Shown one piece after another: positions 17,037 to 25,378 of a stretch of DNA of 40,386 bases; position 1 is the first letter of the stretch; every line of letters starts with the position of its first letter. The stretch spans positions 1 to 40,386 of the forward strand of contig JAPPGX010000171.1 of assembly GCA_028877265.1 (NCBI GenBank), written 5' to 3'. The notes beneath the pieces are model-generated. The model had not been told where the DNA came from and made no database searches. It saw only the letters and a list, made by a program, of their open reading frames with translations. Position numbers and translations under genes: made by a program. The DNA is from Acidobacteriota bacterium (GTDB taxonomy: Bacteria; Acidobacteriota; Vicinamibacteria; Marinacidobacterales; Marinacidobacteraceae).

Positions 17037-18514
17037 TCTACGTCGTCACCGTCCTCGGCTACCTGGGACTGCTGGTGTTCATCGCCCTCCGCCGGGCGCG
17101 GAAGGTGTCCACCCAGGACGACTTCATGGTCGCGGGACGGTCGGTGCCGTGGCAGATCCTGGTCGGGACCCTCATCTGCACCTGGATCGGCTCCGGGAGC
17201 CTCTTCGGCGGCGCCGGCCGGGCGTTCCGCGAGGGGTTCTCCGCGCTCTGGATGAGCGCCGGCGCCTGGGTCGGCATCGTGGTGGTCTTCTTCCTCGCCG
17301 CCAAGGTGCGCCGGATCGCGGAATACACGGTTCCCGACCTGCTGGAGCGCCGCTACCACCCGGCGGCGCGGCTCCTCGGCACGACGGCAATCGCGATCGC
17401 TTACCTCACCATCGCCGGCTACCAGTTCGTGGGGGGCGGACGGCTGCTGGCCATCCTGTTCCCGGGGCTCGACCCCGACGCGGGCATGACCATCGTCGCG
17501 GTGCTGGTGACCGTGTTCGCGGTGAGCGCCGGCATGCTTTCGGTGATCAGCCTGGACTTGGTGAACGGCATCATCATCATCGTCAGCATCCTGATCGCGG
17601 CGCCGCTCGCCTTCACCGGGGCCGGAGGGGTCGAGGGACTGACCAGCGTCCTCCCGGAGACCCACTTCACGGTCACCGGCCGGCTCGGCCTCTCGGCGGC
17701 GATCGGGCTCTTCCTGCCCACCATGCTGCTCCTGCTGGGCGAGAGCGGCATGTACCAGAAGTTCTACGCCGCCCGCTCCGGGGCCGCGGCCCGGAAGGCG
17801 GTGCTCGGGATGATCGTGGGGGTGATCCTGATCGAGGTCCTGATCGTCGCCACCGCGGTCTTCGCCGCGGCGGGTTACTGGGACGATCCCGCCTTCCGGA
17901 CCGCGGGGGGATTTGACGCCCGGGCCACCGAGACGGTGCTCCTCGAATTCGCCCGGCACCAGCTCCCGGCGTTCGCGGGGTGCCTCCTGCTGGCCGGCGC
18001 GGTGGCCATCATCTTCTCCACCGCCACCACGTTCCTGCTGGTCCCCTCCACCGGGATGGCGCGGGACATCTACCAGCGCTTCGTCCGTCCGGACGCCGAC
18101 TCCGGGACGGTGATCCGCTTCCAGCGCTTCGCGATGGTGGGCCTCTCGGCGCTGGCTCTCATCATCACCACCCGGTTCGAGAGCATCCTGGACATGGCGC
18201 TCTACGCCTACACCATGGTGGGTGCGGCGGTGACCCCCGCCCTGCTGGCGGCGTTCCTTTGGCGGCGGGCGAGCCCGATCGGGGGCGTCATTTCCATCTC
18301 CGCCGGGATCGTGACCACCCTGATCTTCGGAGTCCTGAACTCCGCCGGGTTCGAGCGGGTCTGGTTCCTCCCGACCGACTACGACTACGTGATCTATCCG
18401 GCAGCGGTCGCTTCGGTTTCCGGGCTGATCATCGGCAGCCTGCTCACGGCGCCGGCGCGTCCCGAACAGGTGGAGCCGTTCACGGGAGGCGGGAACTCCG
18501 ATGCCCGAAGCTGA
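17033..18514 (+). CDS. Sodium:solute symporter family protein
   Basis: A 493-residue membrane protein of the SSS family (PutP/SGLT fold) with about 13 hydrophobic segments, starting with VTVLGYLGLLVFIALRRA. Family landmarks are DDFMVAGRSVPW near the N-terminus, GTLICTWIGSGSLFGGAG in TM2, YTVPDLLERRYHP and AVAIIFSTATTFLLVPSTGMARDIYQRF. It imports a solute with sodium; the substrate cannot be read from sequence. The start is GTG 17033, overlapping the prmC stop. Its end overlaps the crotonase gene by 14 bases, suggesting that the pair is co-expressed, although a metabolic link is not evident. Confidence 0.92.
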   Translation: MIYVVTVLGYLGLLVFIALRRARKVSTQDDFMVAGRSVPWQILVGTLICTWIGSGSLFGGAGRAFREGFSALWMSAGAWVGIVVVFFLAAKVRRIAEYTVPDLLERRYHPAARLLGTTAIAIAYLTIAGYQFVGGGRLLAILFPGLDPDAGMTIVAVLVTVFAVSAGMLSVISLDLVNGIIIIVSILIAAPLAFTGAGGVEGLTSVLPETHFTVTGRLGLSAAIGLFLPTMLLLLGESGMYQKFYAARSGAAARKAVLGMIVGVILIEVLIVATAVFAAAGYWDDPAFRTAGGFDARATETVLLEFARHQLPAFAGCLLLAGAVAIIFSTATTFLLVPSTGMARDIYQRFVRPDADSGTVIRFQRFAMVGLSALALIITTRFESILDMALYAYTMVGAAVTPALLAAFLWRRASPIGGVISISAGIVTTLIFGVLNSAGFERVWFLPTDYDYVIYPAAVASVSGLIIGSLLTAPARPEQVEPFTGGGNSDARS

Positions 18515-19286
18515 GGTCGGCATCGTCCGCCGGGGGCCCGCCGCCCGGGTCGAGATGCGTTGGCCCGAGAAACGGAACGCCCTGTCGGTGGCGATGATGG
18601 ACCGGCTGGCGGGCGCGCTCCGCGAAGGGGCCGGCGAGGAGGGCGCCCGGGCGATCGTGGTGGCGGGCGCCGGCCCGGCCTTTTCCGCGGGGCACTACCT
18701 GCCCGAAATGGTGGGGGCGAGCCCGGAGGAACAACGCCGCGTCTTCGCTGCCTGTTCGGCCCTCATGGACACGATCCGGTCCCTGCCGCTTCCGGTGATC
18801 GCGGAGGTGCGAGGCATCGCGACGGCGGCCGGCTGTCAACTGGTCGCGGCCTGCGACCTCGCGGTGGCTGCGGAAACCGCGCGCTTCGCCACTCCCGGGG
18901 TCCGGATCGGACTCTTCTGTTCCACGCCCATGGTTCCGGTGAGCCGGGCGGTGGGAAGGAAGCGCGCCATGGAGATGCTCCTCACCGGGGACTTCGTGGA
19001 CGCGGAGACCGCCCTCGAGTGGGGGCTCGTGAACCGGGTGGTTCCGGAAAACCGGCTCGAGGACGAGAGCCAGTCGTTCGTGGAGCGCATCGCCGAAGCG
19101 AGCCCCTTCGTGGTGGCGCTCGGCAAGCGCGCCTTCCACCGTCAGGCCGGCCTCAGCGTGGAGGACGCCTACGCGGCGATGTCGGACGTGATGTGCGGGA
19201 ACGCGGTCGAACCCGACGCCCAGGAGGGCATGAAGGCCTTCCTCGAGAAGCGGCAACCACGCTGGACGCAGACCCCGCGTTCCTGA
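18501..19286 (+). CDS. Crotonase-superfamily protein, ECHDC3-like
   Basis: The 261-residue protein has the crotonase fold (EMRWPEKRNALSVAMMDRL, oxyanion region FSAGHYLPEM, and RGIATAAGCQLVAACDLAVAAETARFA). The segment GVRIGLFCSTPM followed by SRAVGRKRAMEMLLTG is characteristic of the ECHDC3 group. The two glutamates used by enoyl-CoA hydratases appear to be absent: GCQ replaces GCE, and the second position lies in GLFCSTP instead of PE. Hydratase activity is therefore doubtful, and another acyl-CoA reaction or binding role is likely. ATG 18501 lies inside the symporter gene; GGGAGGCGGG precedes it. Confidence 0.88.
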   Translation: MPEAEVGIVRRGPAARVEMRWPEKRNALSVAMMDRLAGALREGAGEEGARAIVVAGAGPAFSAGHYLPEMVGASPEEQRRVFAACSALMDTIRSLPLPVIAEVRGIATAAGCQLVAACDLAVAAETARFATPGVRIGLFCSTPMVPVSRAVGRKRAMEMLLTGDFVDAETALEWGLVNRVVPENRLEDESQSFVERIAEASPFVVALGKRAFHRQAGLSVEDAYAAMSDVMCGNAVEPDAQEGMKAFLEKRQPRWTQTPRS

Positions 19287-19310
19287 ACGCGGAGGTCCGG
19301 CCGTCCCGGG

Positions 19311-20138
19311 TCAGGTGGTGCGCCGTCGCAGCCGGTAGGCCGTGTTCCCACCGCCCCGGTGGAAGCGGACGACCTCGTATCCCCGCTCAAAGAGTTCGGT
19401 AAGGGCCTTGCGGCTCTTCATCCGCCAGTCCATGGCGAGCCCGATGTCCCTCTTCAGGACCTCGTTGAAGTCGGCAGGAATCAGGTAGAGGACGTCGCCA
19501 TCCCCACCTGCCGGCTCCGCCCCGTCGCCGCTCACCGGGAGTCCGTCCCCGCGGAACGCGACGGCGTTGACCGCCGGCAGATCGGGGATGCCCGGAGGCG
19601 GAATCAACTCGCGGCGGCGGGCGCGCGCGACCCGTTCGGAATCGAGCTGCCAGTCCGGTTCCAGCCGGTCGGTCGGCAACCCTCCGTGGAGCGGGCTGTT
19701 GCTGTTGCCGTACACGTTCAGGCGGTACACCGAGGAGACGCAGCCGAGGTGGTTGATGTTCAGGTTCGCGTTTCGCGCCTGGAGCGGATCGAACGTCCAG
19801 TTCACCCGCCGGACGCCCTGGGCCAGAACCCGGTCGGCCTGCGCCCACTTGAGCGCCAGACCGATCCCCGATCCCTGGTATTCGGGGCGCACCGCGAGCA
19901 TGTGAGAGTGGTGGAACGGCTCTTTTTCGCCGCCCCCGGGAAACCCGCAGACGAAACCGGCCATCCGTTCGCCGACGAAAGCGCCGGCGGTGATCGCGCC
20001 GTAGTGGCCCATGACGGCCATGAGCCCGGCCGGGACCACGTCCAGCTCGATGAAACCCCAGACTTCCTGCTGGATCGCCTCGCACATCTTCATGTCGTCC
20101 ATGCCGGCGAGGTCGCGGATGGAGAAGCTCTGGGTCAT
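19311..20138 (-). CDS. GNAT-superfamily acetyltransferase (COG3375-like)
   Basis: The 275-residue protein has a GNAT core: acetyl-CoA binding region MLAVRPEYQGSGIGLALKWAQADRVLAQG, where the usual R/Q-x-x-G-x-G/A is QGSGIG, preceded by AFVGERMAGFVCGFPG. The following WTFDPLQARNANLNINHLGCVSSVYRLNVYG is typical of the predicted acetyltransferases grouped as COG3375. The substrate is unknown. ATG 20138 gives the conserved-looking start MTQSFSIRDLAGMDDMKMCEA. It is transcribed away from lspA; a TACACT box on the minus strand (20159-20164) ends 20 bases before the start. Its 3' end nearly meets that of the crotonase gene (24 bases). Confidence 0.87.
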   Translation of the reverse strand: MTQSFSIRDLAGMDDMKMCEAIQQEVWGFIELDVVPAGLMAVMGHYGAITAGAFVGERMAGFVCGFPGGGEKEPFHHSHMLAVRPEYQGSGIGLALKWAQADRVLAQGVRRVNWTFDPLQARNANLNINHLGCVSSVYRLNVYGNSNSPLHGGLPTDRLEPDWQLDSERVARARRRELIPPPGIPDLPAVNAVAFRGDGLPVSGDGAEPAGGDGDVLYLIPADFNEVLKRDIGLAMDWRMKSRKALTELFERGYEVVRFHRGGGNTAYRLRRRTT

Positions 20139-20158
20139 ACGGCTGCGAGGGGCCGGCA

Positions 20159-20164
20159 AGTGTA
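20159..20164 (-). promoter_or_regulatory. -10-like box before the GNAT gene
   Basis: On the minus strand TACACT lies 20 bases before ATG 20138. It is part of a 119-base divergent region that also carries the lspA box (20243-20248). Confidence 0.3.
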
Positions 20165-20242
20165 AGGAAGCGCCACCGCGAACGCGCCCTGGAATTCCCG
20201 GGCGCAGACCACGTCTCCACCCCCGGGGGCGCGACACCACAC

Positions 20243-20248
20243 TAGAAT
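20243..20248 (+). promoter_or_regulatory. -10-like box before lspA
   Basis: TAGAAT ends 9 bases before TTG 20258, with only GC-rich bases and no Shine-Dalgarno between. The spacing equals that at clpX and uppS. Confidence 0.4.
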
Positions 20249-20257
20249 CCGGGCCCG

Positions 20258-20788
20258 TTGACCGACCTCCTCCGAGGGCGCCGTCCCCTGCTGTTCGCCC
20301 TCTTCGCGGGGGTTCTGATCGCTGACCGCGTCACCAAGATCCTCGCCGAGCGGTCGCTCGCGATGGGGAGCCCGGTGGACGTGATCCCCGGATTCTTCCA
20401 GCTCACCCTCGTCCACAACACCGGAATGGCCTTCGGGCTGCTTGGGAGCGCCTCGATTCCGGGAAAGGCGTGGCTGCTGACCGCCGTTTCGACGGGACTC
20501 CTCGTCGCGATCGTCTGGTTGGCATGGCGCGCGGGACCACTGACCACCATGACCACCGTCGGGATCGTCGCGATGCTGTCGGGCGCCGTCGGCAACATCC
20601 TCGACCGGCTCCTCTACGGATACGTGGTGGACTTTTTCGACTTCTACGTCGGCAGCGCCCACTGGCCCGCCTTCAACATCGCGGACGCGATGATCTGCAC
20701 CGGGGTCGGCCTGCTCGTCATCGAAAGCGTCCGGGACCTGCGGCGGGAGGCTGGCGCGGCGGGTCAGGAAGACCTGAGCGAGGGGTAA
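20258..20788 (+). CDS. lspA: Lipoprotein signal peptidase
   Basis: LspA is the inner-membrane aspartyl protease that removes the signal peptide from diacylated prolipoproteins. The 176-residue protein has four hydrophobic helices. Both catalytic aspartates are in the expected motifs: GAVGNILDRLLYG (D of NxxDR) and FNIADAMI. Conserved LVHNTGMAFGLL also fits. The start is TTG 20258, with a -10-like box 9 bases upstream and no Shine-Dalgarno. lgt, the preceding enzyme of the pathway, starts 4 bases after the stop, so the two are likely an operon. Confidence 0.96.
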   Translation: MTDLLRGRRPLLFALFAGVLIADRVTKILAERSLAMGSPVDVIPGFFQLTLVHNTGMAFGLLGSASIPGKAWLLTAVSTGLLVAIVWLAWRAGPLTTMTTVGIVAMLSGAVGNILDRLLYGYVVDFFDFYVGSAHWPAFNIADAMICTGVGLLVIESVRDLRREAGAAGQEDLSEG

Positions 20789-20792
20789 ACGG

Positions 20793-21584
20793 ATGTTCCC
20801 GCGGCTTGCGGACTTCGGGTCCTTCGAACTCTTCGGGAGGACCTTCCACCCCATCCTTCACACCTACGGCATCCTCATGTTCGCCGGGTTCATCGGCGGG
20901 CTCTACGTGGCGGCGAAACGCGCGCCGCGCTACGGCATCCAGCCGCAGCACATCTACGACCTCGGGCTCTACCTGGTGATCGGGGCGCTGGTCGGCGCCA
21001 AGGTGCTGCTGATCCTGCTGGATCCGGCGCGGTTCCTGGCGAATCCCGGCGGCTTCATCACGGCCGGAGGCGTCTTCTTCGGCGGTCTGCTGGGGGCGGT
21101 CGGAGCCACCATCTGGTTCTTCCGGAAGCGCGGGATTCCCATCTGGCACGGCGGCGACCTCATGGCGCCCTCGATTGCGCTCGGGCACGGCATCGGCCGG
21201 CTCGGCTGTTTTGCCGCCGGGTGCTGCTACGGAATCCCCGCCGAGGGTCTGCCGGCGATCACCTTCACCGACGTCCACGCTCATGCCGTCACCGGGGTGC
21301 CGCTGAACGTGCCCCTGCACCCGACCCAGCTCTACGAGGCGGGTCTCGAATTCGCCCTCTTCTTCTTTCTGCTGTGGCTCGCGCCACGCCGCAGGTTCCA
21401 GGGCCAGCTCTTCCTGACCTGGGCCATCGTCTATCCGGTGTCCCGGTTCATGATCGAGTTCCTCCGGGGAGACCCTCGCGGGTTCGTGCTGGACGGGCTG
21501 CTTTCCACCTCGCAGTTTGTGGGCATCTGGATCGTTGCCGCGGCGGTGATCTCGCTTCTTGTCCTTCGAAGGCGCACTGCCTGA
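20793..21584 (+). CDS. lgt: Prolipoprotein diacylglyceryl transferase
   Basis: Lgt transfers diacylglycerol from phosphatidylglycerol to the lipobox cysteine at the inner membrane. The 263-residue polytopic protein has HTYGILMFAGFIGG in TM1, the signature IGRLGCFAAGCCYG and HPTQLYEAGLE, followed by VSRFMIEFLRGD. The signature carries the CFxxGCCYG form seen in many non-enterobacterial Lgt proteins in place of NFxxGE. ATG 20793 follows GAGGGGTAAACGG. The next gene begins 26 bases inside its 3' end. Confidence 0.95.
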   Translation: MFPRLADFGSFELFGRTFHPILHTYGILMFAGFIGGLYVAAKRAPRYGIQPQHIYDLGLYLVIGALVGAKVLLILLDPARFLANPGGFITAGGVFFGGLLGAVGATIWFFRKRGIPIWHGGDLMAPSIALGHGIGRLGCFAAGCCYGIPAEGLPAITFTDVHAHAVTGVPLNVPLHPTQLYEAGLEFALFFFLLWLAPRRRFQGQLFLTWAIVYPVSRFMIEFLRGDPRGFVLDGLLSTSQFVGIWIVAAAVISLLVLRRRTA

Positions 21585-22581
21585 AGCGCGGGATCTCGGC
21601 GGCGAGACGCATCTCGAGTTCGAGGTCGGCGCGGCCGAGGACGGCCGGCGCCTCGACCTGATCGCTTCGGAGCGCCTCCCGGACATCAGCCGCAGCGAGG
21701 CGGCGCGCTGGGTGGAGGCGGGCTTCGTCCTGCTCGACGGGCGGGTCCGCCGTCCGAGTCACCGCTGCCGCCCGGGTCAGCGCGTGCTTGTCAAGGCTCC
21801 GGGCGACGGCCGTACCCCGCTCTTCGGCGCTCCCGGCGAGAACGACCCCCTGTCCCCGGAACCGGTCCCCCTCGCCGTTCTCCACGAAGATCCGTGGCTG
21901 GTAGTGATCGACAAACCGGTGGGGCTGGTGGTGCACCCGGGTCCCGGTCACCGGGAGGGGACCCTGGCGAACGGGCTGATCCATCGATACCCGGAAATCA
22001 CGCGCGTCGGTCCTCCCGGACGGCCGGGACTGGTCCATCGCCTGGACCGGGGCACGAGCGGTGTGCTGGTCGCCGCCCGCACCGAGCCGGCCCGGCTGCG
22101 GCTCGCCGAAGCCTTCGCCGAGAGGCGGGTGGAAAAGCAGTATCTGGCCCTGGTGATGGGCCGCTTCGGGGAACACCGCCGGATCACGGAACCCATCGGC
22201 CGCGATCCGAAGCACGGGCAGCGCTACCGCTGCCGGGGCAGGCACGCGCGGGAGGCCGAGACCGAAGCATGGCCCCTCGAAGAGCTGCCCCTCACGACTC
22301 TCGTCGGCATCCGCCTCCACACCGGCCGCACCCATCAGGCCCGGGTCCACATGGCCCACACCGGCCACCCGATCGCCGGCGACGTGATGTACGGCCCCGG
22401 CGCTCCGCGGCGAGGCGGCGGGCAGGCGGGCGCCGCGCTCCGCCGCCTCGAGCGCCCCGCCCTGCACGCGGCCGAAATTGCCTTCCGCCATCCCGATAGC
22501 GGCGATCCGGTCCGGTTCGCGGCGCCGCTCGCCGAGGACTTTCAGGAGACGCTCGCGGCGCTGCGCTCGGCGACGGCCTGA
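21559..22581 (+). CDS. RluA-family pseudouridine synthase, RluD-like
   Basis: This family converts uridines in 23S rRNA (or tRNA) to pseudouridine. The 340-residue protein has an N-terminal S4-like RNA-binding domain (RRLDLIASERLPDISRSEAARWVEAGFVLLDG, split here for reading) and the catalytic domain with VIDKPVGLVVHPGPGH and the active-site aspartate in HRLDRGTSGVLVAAR. HTGRTHQARVHMAHTGHPIAGD is the downstream family motif. RluD-type function (the 1911/1915/1917 uridines) is the commonest for proteins of this architecture, but RluC or RluA activity cannot be excluded. Start TTG 21559 overlaps lgt by 26 bases. Confidence 0.9.
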   Translation: MSFEGALPEARDLGGETHLEFEVGAAEDGRRLDLIASERLPDISRSEAARWVEAGFVLLDGRVRRPSHRCRPGQRVLVKAPGDGRTPLFGAPGENDPLSPEPVPLAVLHEDPWLVVIDKPVGLVVHPGPGHREGTLANGLIHRYPEITRVGPPGRPGLVHRLDRGTSGVLVAARTEPARLRLAEAFAERRVEKQYLALVMGRFGEHRRITEPIGRDPKHGQRYRCRGRHAREAETEAWPLEELPLTTLVGIRLHTGRTHQARVHMAHTGHPIAGDVMYGPGAPRRGGGQAGAALRRLERPALHAAEIAFRHPDSGDPVRFAAPLAEDFQETLAALRSATA

Positions 22582-22598
22582 ACCACCGCCCAATCGCA

Positions 22599-22604
22599 TA
22601 GGAT
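22599..22604 (+). promoter_or_regulatory. -10-like box before pyrR
   Basis: TAGGAT ends 17 bases before ATG 22622 in the 40-base gap after the RluD-like gene. If used, the leader would be about 10 bases, too short for the attenuation leader known from Bacillus pyrR operons. Confidence 0.35.
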
Positions 22605-22621
22605 TCGCGCGGTCAGCCGGA

Positions 22622-23155
22622 ATGAACACCGTTCTCGGAAACGAGGAATTCCGGGCAGCGCTATTCCGGCTTGGGGACCTGGTGGCTGCGCGGGCGCCGG
22701 ATCCGCTTGCCATCCTGGGCATCCGCCGGCGGGGGGTGCCGCTCGCGGCCCGCATCCGCCGGCGCCTCGAGAGCGCCGGCCGCCGCGACATTCCGGTGGG
22801 GGAGCTGGACATCAATCTCTACCGGGACGATGTCCATGACCGGGGCATTCCCCGCATCGGTGAGACCCGGATTCCGTTCGCCCTCGAGGAGCATCACATA
22901 CTGCTGGTGGACGACGTCCTCTTCACCGGAAGGACGGTCCGGGCGGCGCTCACCGCGCTCAGCAACTTCGGCCGGCCGCGGAGCGTCCGGCTCGCAGTCA
23001 TGGTGGACCGGGGCGGCCGGGAGCTGCCCATCGCCGCCGACTTCGTGGGTCTGAGGGTCGAAGCGGGCGACGGGGACATGGTTCGGGTCCGGGTCGAAGA
23101 AGAGGACGGTGAGGACGGGGTCGTCATGCTGCCCCGCGGGGACGCCGCGGCATGA
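22622..23155 (+). CDS. pyrR: Bifunctional pyrimidine regulator / uracil phosphoribosyltransferase PyrR
   Basis: PyrR binds pyr mRNA in a UMP-dependent way in Gram-positive bacteria and also has uracil phosphoribosyltransferase activity. The 177-residue protein has the PRPP-binding motif ILLVDDVLFTGRTVRAAL and the family segments ILGIRRRGVPLAARI and VGELDINLYRDD. It lies directly upstream of pyrB (ATGA overlap at 23152), so it belongs to the pyrimidine operon. No room exists ahead of it for an attenuator, so its regulatory role here may differ, for example by blocking translation, or be absent. Confidence 0.93.
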   Translation: MNTVLGNEEFRAALFRLGDLVAARAPDPLAILGIRRRGVPLAARIRRRLESAGRRDIPVGELDINLYRDDVHDRGIPRIGETRIPFALEEHHILLVDDVLFTGRTVRAALTALSNFGRPRSVRLAVMVDRGGRELPIAADFVGLRVEAGDGDMVRVRVEEEDGEDGVVMLPRGDAAA

Positions 23156-24084
23156 GACACCTGCTCGGTATCCGCGGCCTCACCCCCGAAGAAGCGCTCG
23201 GGATCCTGGACGAAGCGCCCCGCTATCAGGACGTGGCCGATCAGCCGGTGCCGCGGGTTCCGGTCCTCGTCGGGCGGACGGTGACCCACCTCTTCATGGA
23301 GCCCTCGACGCGCACCCAGGCGTCGTTCCAGCTCGCCGCCAAGCGTCTCTCGGCGGAACCCCTCTCCTTTGTTCCCAAATCCTCCTCGCTGACCAAGGGG
23401 GAGACCTTCCTGGACACCGCCCGCACGCTCGCTTCGATGGCGCCCGACATCGTCGTGGTCCGGAGCGCCGAGTCGGGAGCCCCCCACGTGCTGGCGCGGG
23501 AGATTCCGACGGCCCAGGTCATCAACGCGGGTGATGGGATCAGCGAGCATCCTACGCAGGCGCTGCTGGACGCGTTCACGATTCGGAAGCACCTGGGACG
23601 CATCGCCGGCGTACGGGTGACGATCATCGGCGACCTGCTGCACAGCCGGGTTTTCCGATCGAACGCCCGCCTCCTGACGATGCTGGGCGCCGAAGTGCGT
23701 TGCTGCGGGCCGCCGACGCTCGTTCCCCCCGGGCTCGACCGGCTGGGAGTCCGTTCATTGCTCCACCTGGAGGAGGCCCTGGAGGGGGCCGAAGCGGTCA
23801 TGGTGCTCCGCATCCAGCACGAGCGGATGCACGCCTCCTTCATCCCCACCGAACGCGAGTACTACCGCGAGTTCGGCCTCACCGGCGAGCGGCTCGCCCG
23901 GACCGACAACGCCATCGTGCTGCATCCGGGCCCCCTCAACCGCGGCGTCGAGATCTCCTCGGAGGTTGCGGACGGACCCCGATCGGTGATTCTGGACCAG
24001 GTGCGCAACGGAGTCGCCGTCCGGATGGCGGTCCTCGCGGAAATCGCCCGTAGCAGTCCCAGGAGTCAGAGAACCGATGGCTGA
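23152..24084 (+). CDS. pyrB: Aspartate carbamoyltransferase catalytic subunit
   Basis: PyrB condenses aspartate with carbamoyl phosphate, the first committed step of pyrimidine synthesis. The 310-residue length is normal. Carbamoyl-phosphate site FMEPSTRTQASFQLAAKRL, loop SSSLTKGETFLDTARTL, HPTQALLDAFTI and the C-terminal VLHPGPLNRGVEI are all intact. No pyrI is next to it, consistent with a class that works without the regulatory chain or with PyrC as partner. ATG 23152 overlaps the pyrR stop as ATGA, and its own stop overlaps pyrC by 8 bases. Confidence 0.97.
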   Translation: MRHLLGIRGLTPEEALGILDEAPRYQDVADQPVPRVPVLVGRTVTHLFMEPSTRTQASFQLAAKRLSAEPLSFVPKSSSLTKGETFLDTARTLASMAPDIVVVRSAESGAPHVLAREIPTAQVINAGDGISEHPTQALLDAFTIRKHLGRIAGVRVTIIGDLLHSRVFRSNARLLTMLGAEVRCCGPPTLVPPGLDRLGVRSLLHLEEALEGAEAVMVLRIQHERMHASFIPTEREYYREFGLTGERLARTDNAIVLHPGPLNRGVEISSEVADGPRSVILDQVRNGVAVRMAVLAEIARSSPRSQRTDG

Positions 24085-25372
24085 CCGGCCGGTGGTCCTG
24101 AGAGGGGCCCGCGCCGTCGACCCGACCGGGGACCTCGACGCTGTCATGGATCTCCGCCTTGCGGAAGGGAAGATCGCTGCCGTCGGTGAAAATCTCGCCG
24201 AACCGGGGGACCGGGTCGTGGACGTGGACGGACTGGTGGCGGCGCCCGGCTTCTGCGACATGCATGTCCACTTCCGCGAGCCCGGCCTCGAATACAAGGA
24301 GACCGTGGCCAGCGGGGCCGCCGCCGCGGTCGCAGGGGGTTTCACCGCGGTGGCCTGCATGGCGAACACCGATCCGGTGAACGACAGCCCCTCGGTGACC
24401 GCCCACATCCGGCAACTGGCGGAGCAGGCCGGTCTCGCCCACGTGCACCCGATCGCCGCCACCACCCAGGGGATGGCCGGGGAGCGGATCTCCGAATTCG
24501 GCTCGCTCAAGGAAGCGGGCGCGGTGGCCGTCTCCGACGATGGGCTCCCGGTGGGCGACCCCGCGGTCATGCGGAAGGCTCTCGAGTATTCGAGGCTTCA
24601 TGACCTGCCGGTGATCGAACACTGCGAGACCCTGGAACTGACCGGCGAAGGTGCGATGCGCGAGGGCGCCTACGCCGCCTGGATCGGACTCCCCGGCATC
24701 CCCGCCGCCTCGGAGTTCATCGCGGTAGAGCGGAACATCGCCCTCGCCGAGATCACCGGCGCCCGCCTTCACATCGCACACCTCTCGACCGAGCGTTCCG
24801 CCGCCGCGGTGCGTCGCGCGAAGGCCGCCGGGATGCCAGTCACCGCCGAAGTGACGCCACACCACCTCGTCCTGACCGAAGAGGCGGTCGGCGACTACGA
24901 CACCGCGGCCAAGATGAAGCCGCCGCTCGCCGCCGACGCCGACCGCGAGGCGCTCCTGACGGCCATCGCGGACGGCACCGCCGACGCGATCGCCACCGAC
25001 CACGCTCCGCACCACGAGGACGAGAAGAAACTCTGCTTCCAGAGCGCCCCCTTCGGGATCGTGGGGCTCGAGACCGCGGTGCCGCTCGTCCTCGATCGCC
25101 TGGTGGCGTCCGGCGCGATCTCCCTCGCCAGGGCGGTCCGGCTGCTCTCCACGGGTCCGCGCCGGATCCTCGGCCTGCCCGGCGGCGACCTCCGGCCCGG
25201 AAGTCCCGCCGACATCACCCTGCTCGACCTCGAGGTCACCGGCACGATCGACCCGGAGTCGTTCCGGAGCCGGGGGCGGAGCACCCCGTTCGCCGGGCTC
25301 TCCCTGAAGGGGCAGGTCGCGGCGACCTGGGTCGGAGGGCGCGAGGTCTATTCGCGAGACGCCGGCCGGTAG
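24077..25372 (+). CDS. pyrC: Dihydroorotase, multifunctional-complex type
   Basis: PyrC cyclises N-carbamoyl-aspartate to dihydroorotate. The 431-residue protein is a class I dihydroorotase. Metal-site motifs are DMHVHFREPGLEYKETV, HCE, HIAHLSTERS and the aspartate in ATDHAPHHEDEK. The lysine that is carbamylated in some class I enzymes is not obvious; a threonine-rich TTQG stretch is present near GMAGERISEFGSLKEAG. Gene order pyrR-pyrB-pyrC with overlaps at each junction shows tight co-expression and fits a PyrB-PyrC complex. Confidence 0.95.
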   Translation: MADRPVVLRGARAVDPTGDLDAVMDLRLAEGKIAAVGENLAEPGDRVVDVDGLVAAPGFCDMHVHFREPGLEYKETVASGAAAAVAGGFTAVACMANTDPVNDSPSVTAHIRQLAEQAGLAHVHPIAATTQGMAGERISEFGSLKEAGAVAVSDDGLPVGDPAVMRKALEYSRLHDLPVIEHCETLELTGEGAMREGAYAAWIGLPGIPAASEFIAVERNIALAEITGARLHIAHLSTERSAAAVRRAKAAGMPVTAEVTPHHLVLTEEAVGDYDTAAKMKPPLAADADREALLTAIADGTADAIATDHAPHHEDEKKLCFQSAPFGIVGLETAVPLVLDRLVASGAISLARAVRLLSTGPRRILGLPGGDLRPGSPADITLLDLEVTGTIDPESFRSRGRSTPFAGLSLKGQVAATWVGGREVYSRDAGR

Positions 25373-25378
25373 CAGCTG

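Noticed and set aside
16715..18523. Very long antisense frame (602 codons) opposite prmC and the symporter
   Set aside because: It is a codon-bias shadow of the symporter gene: the product is H, G, E, D and R rich and low in hydrophobics, while the plus strand encodes a clear membrane protein.
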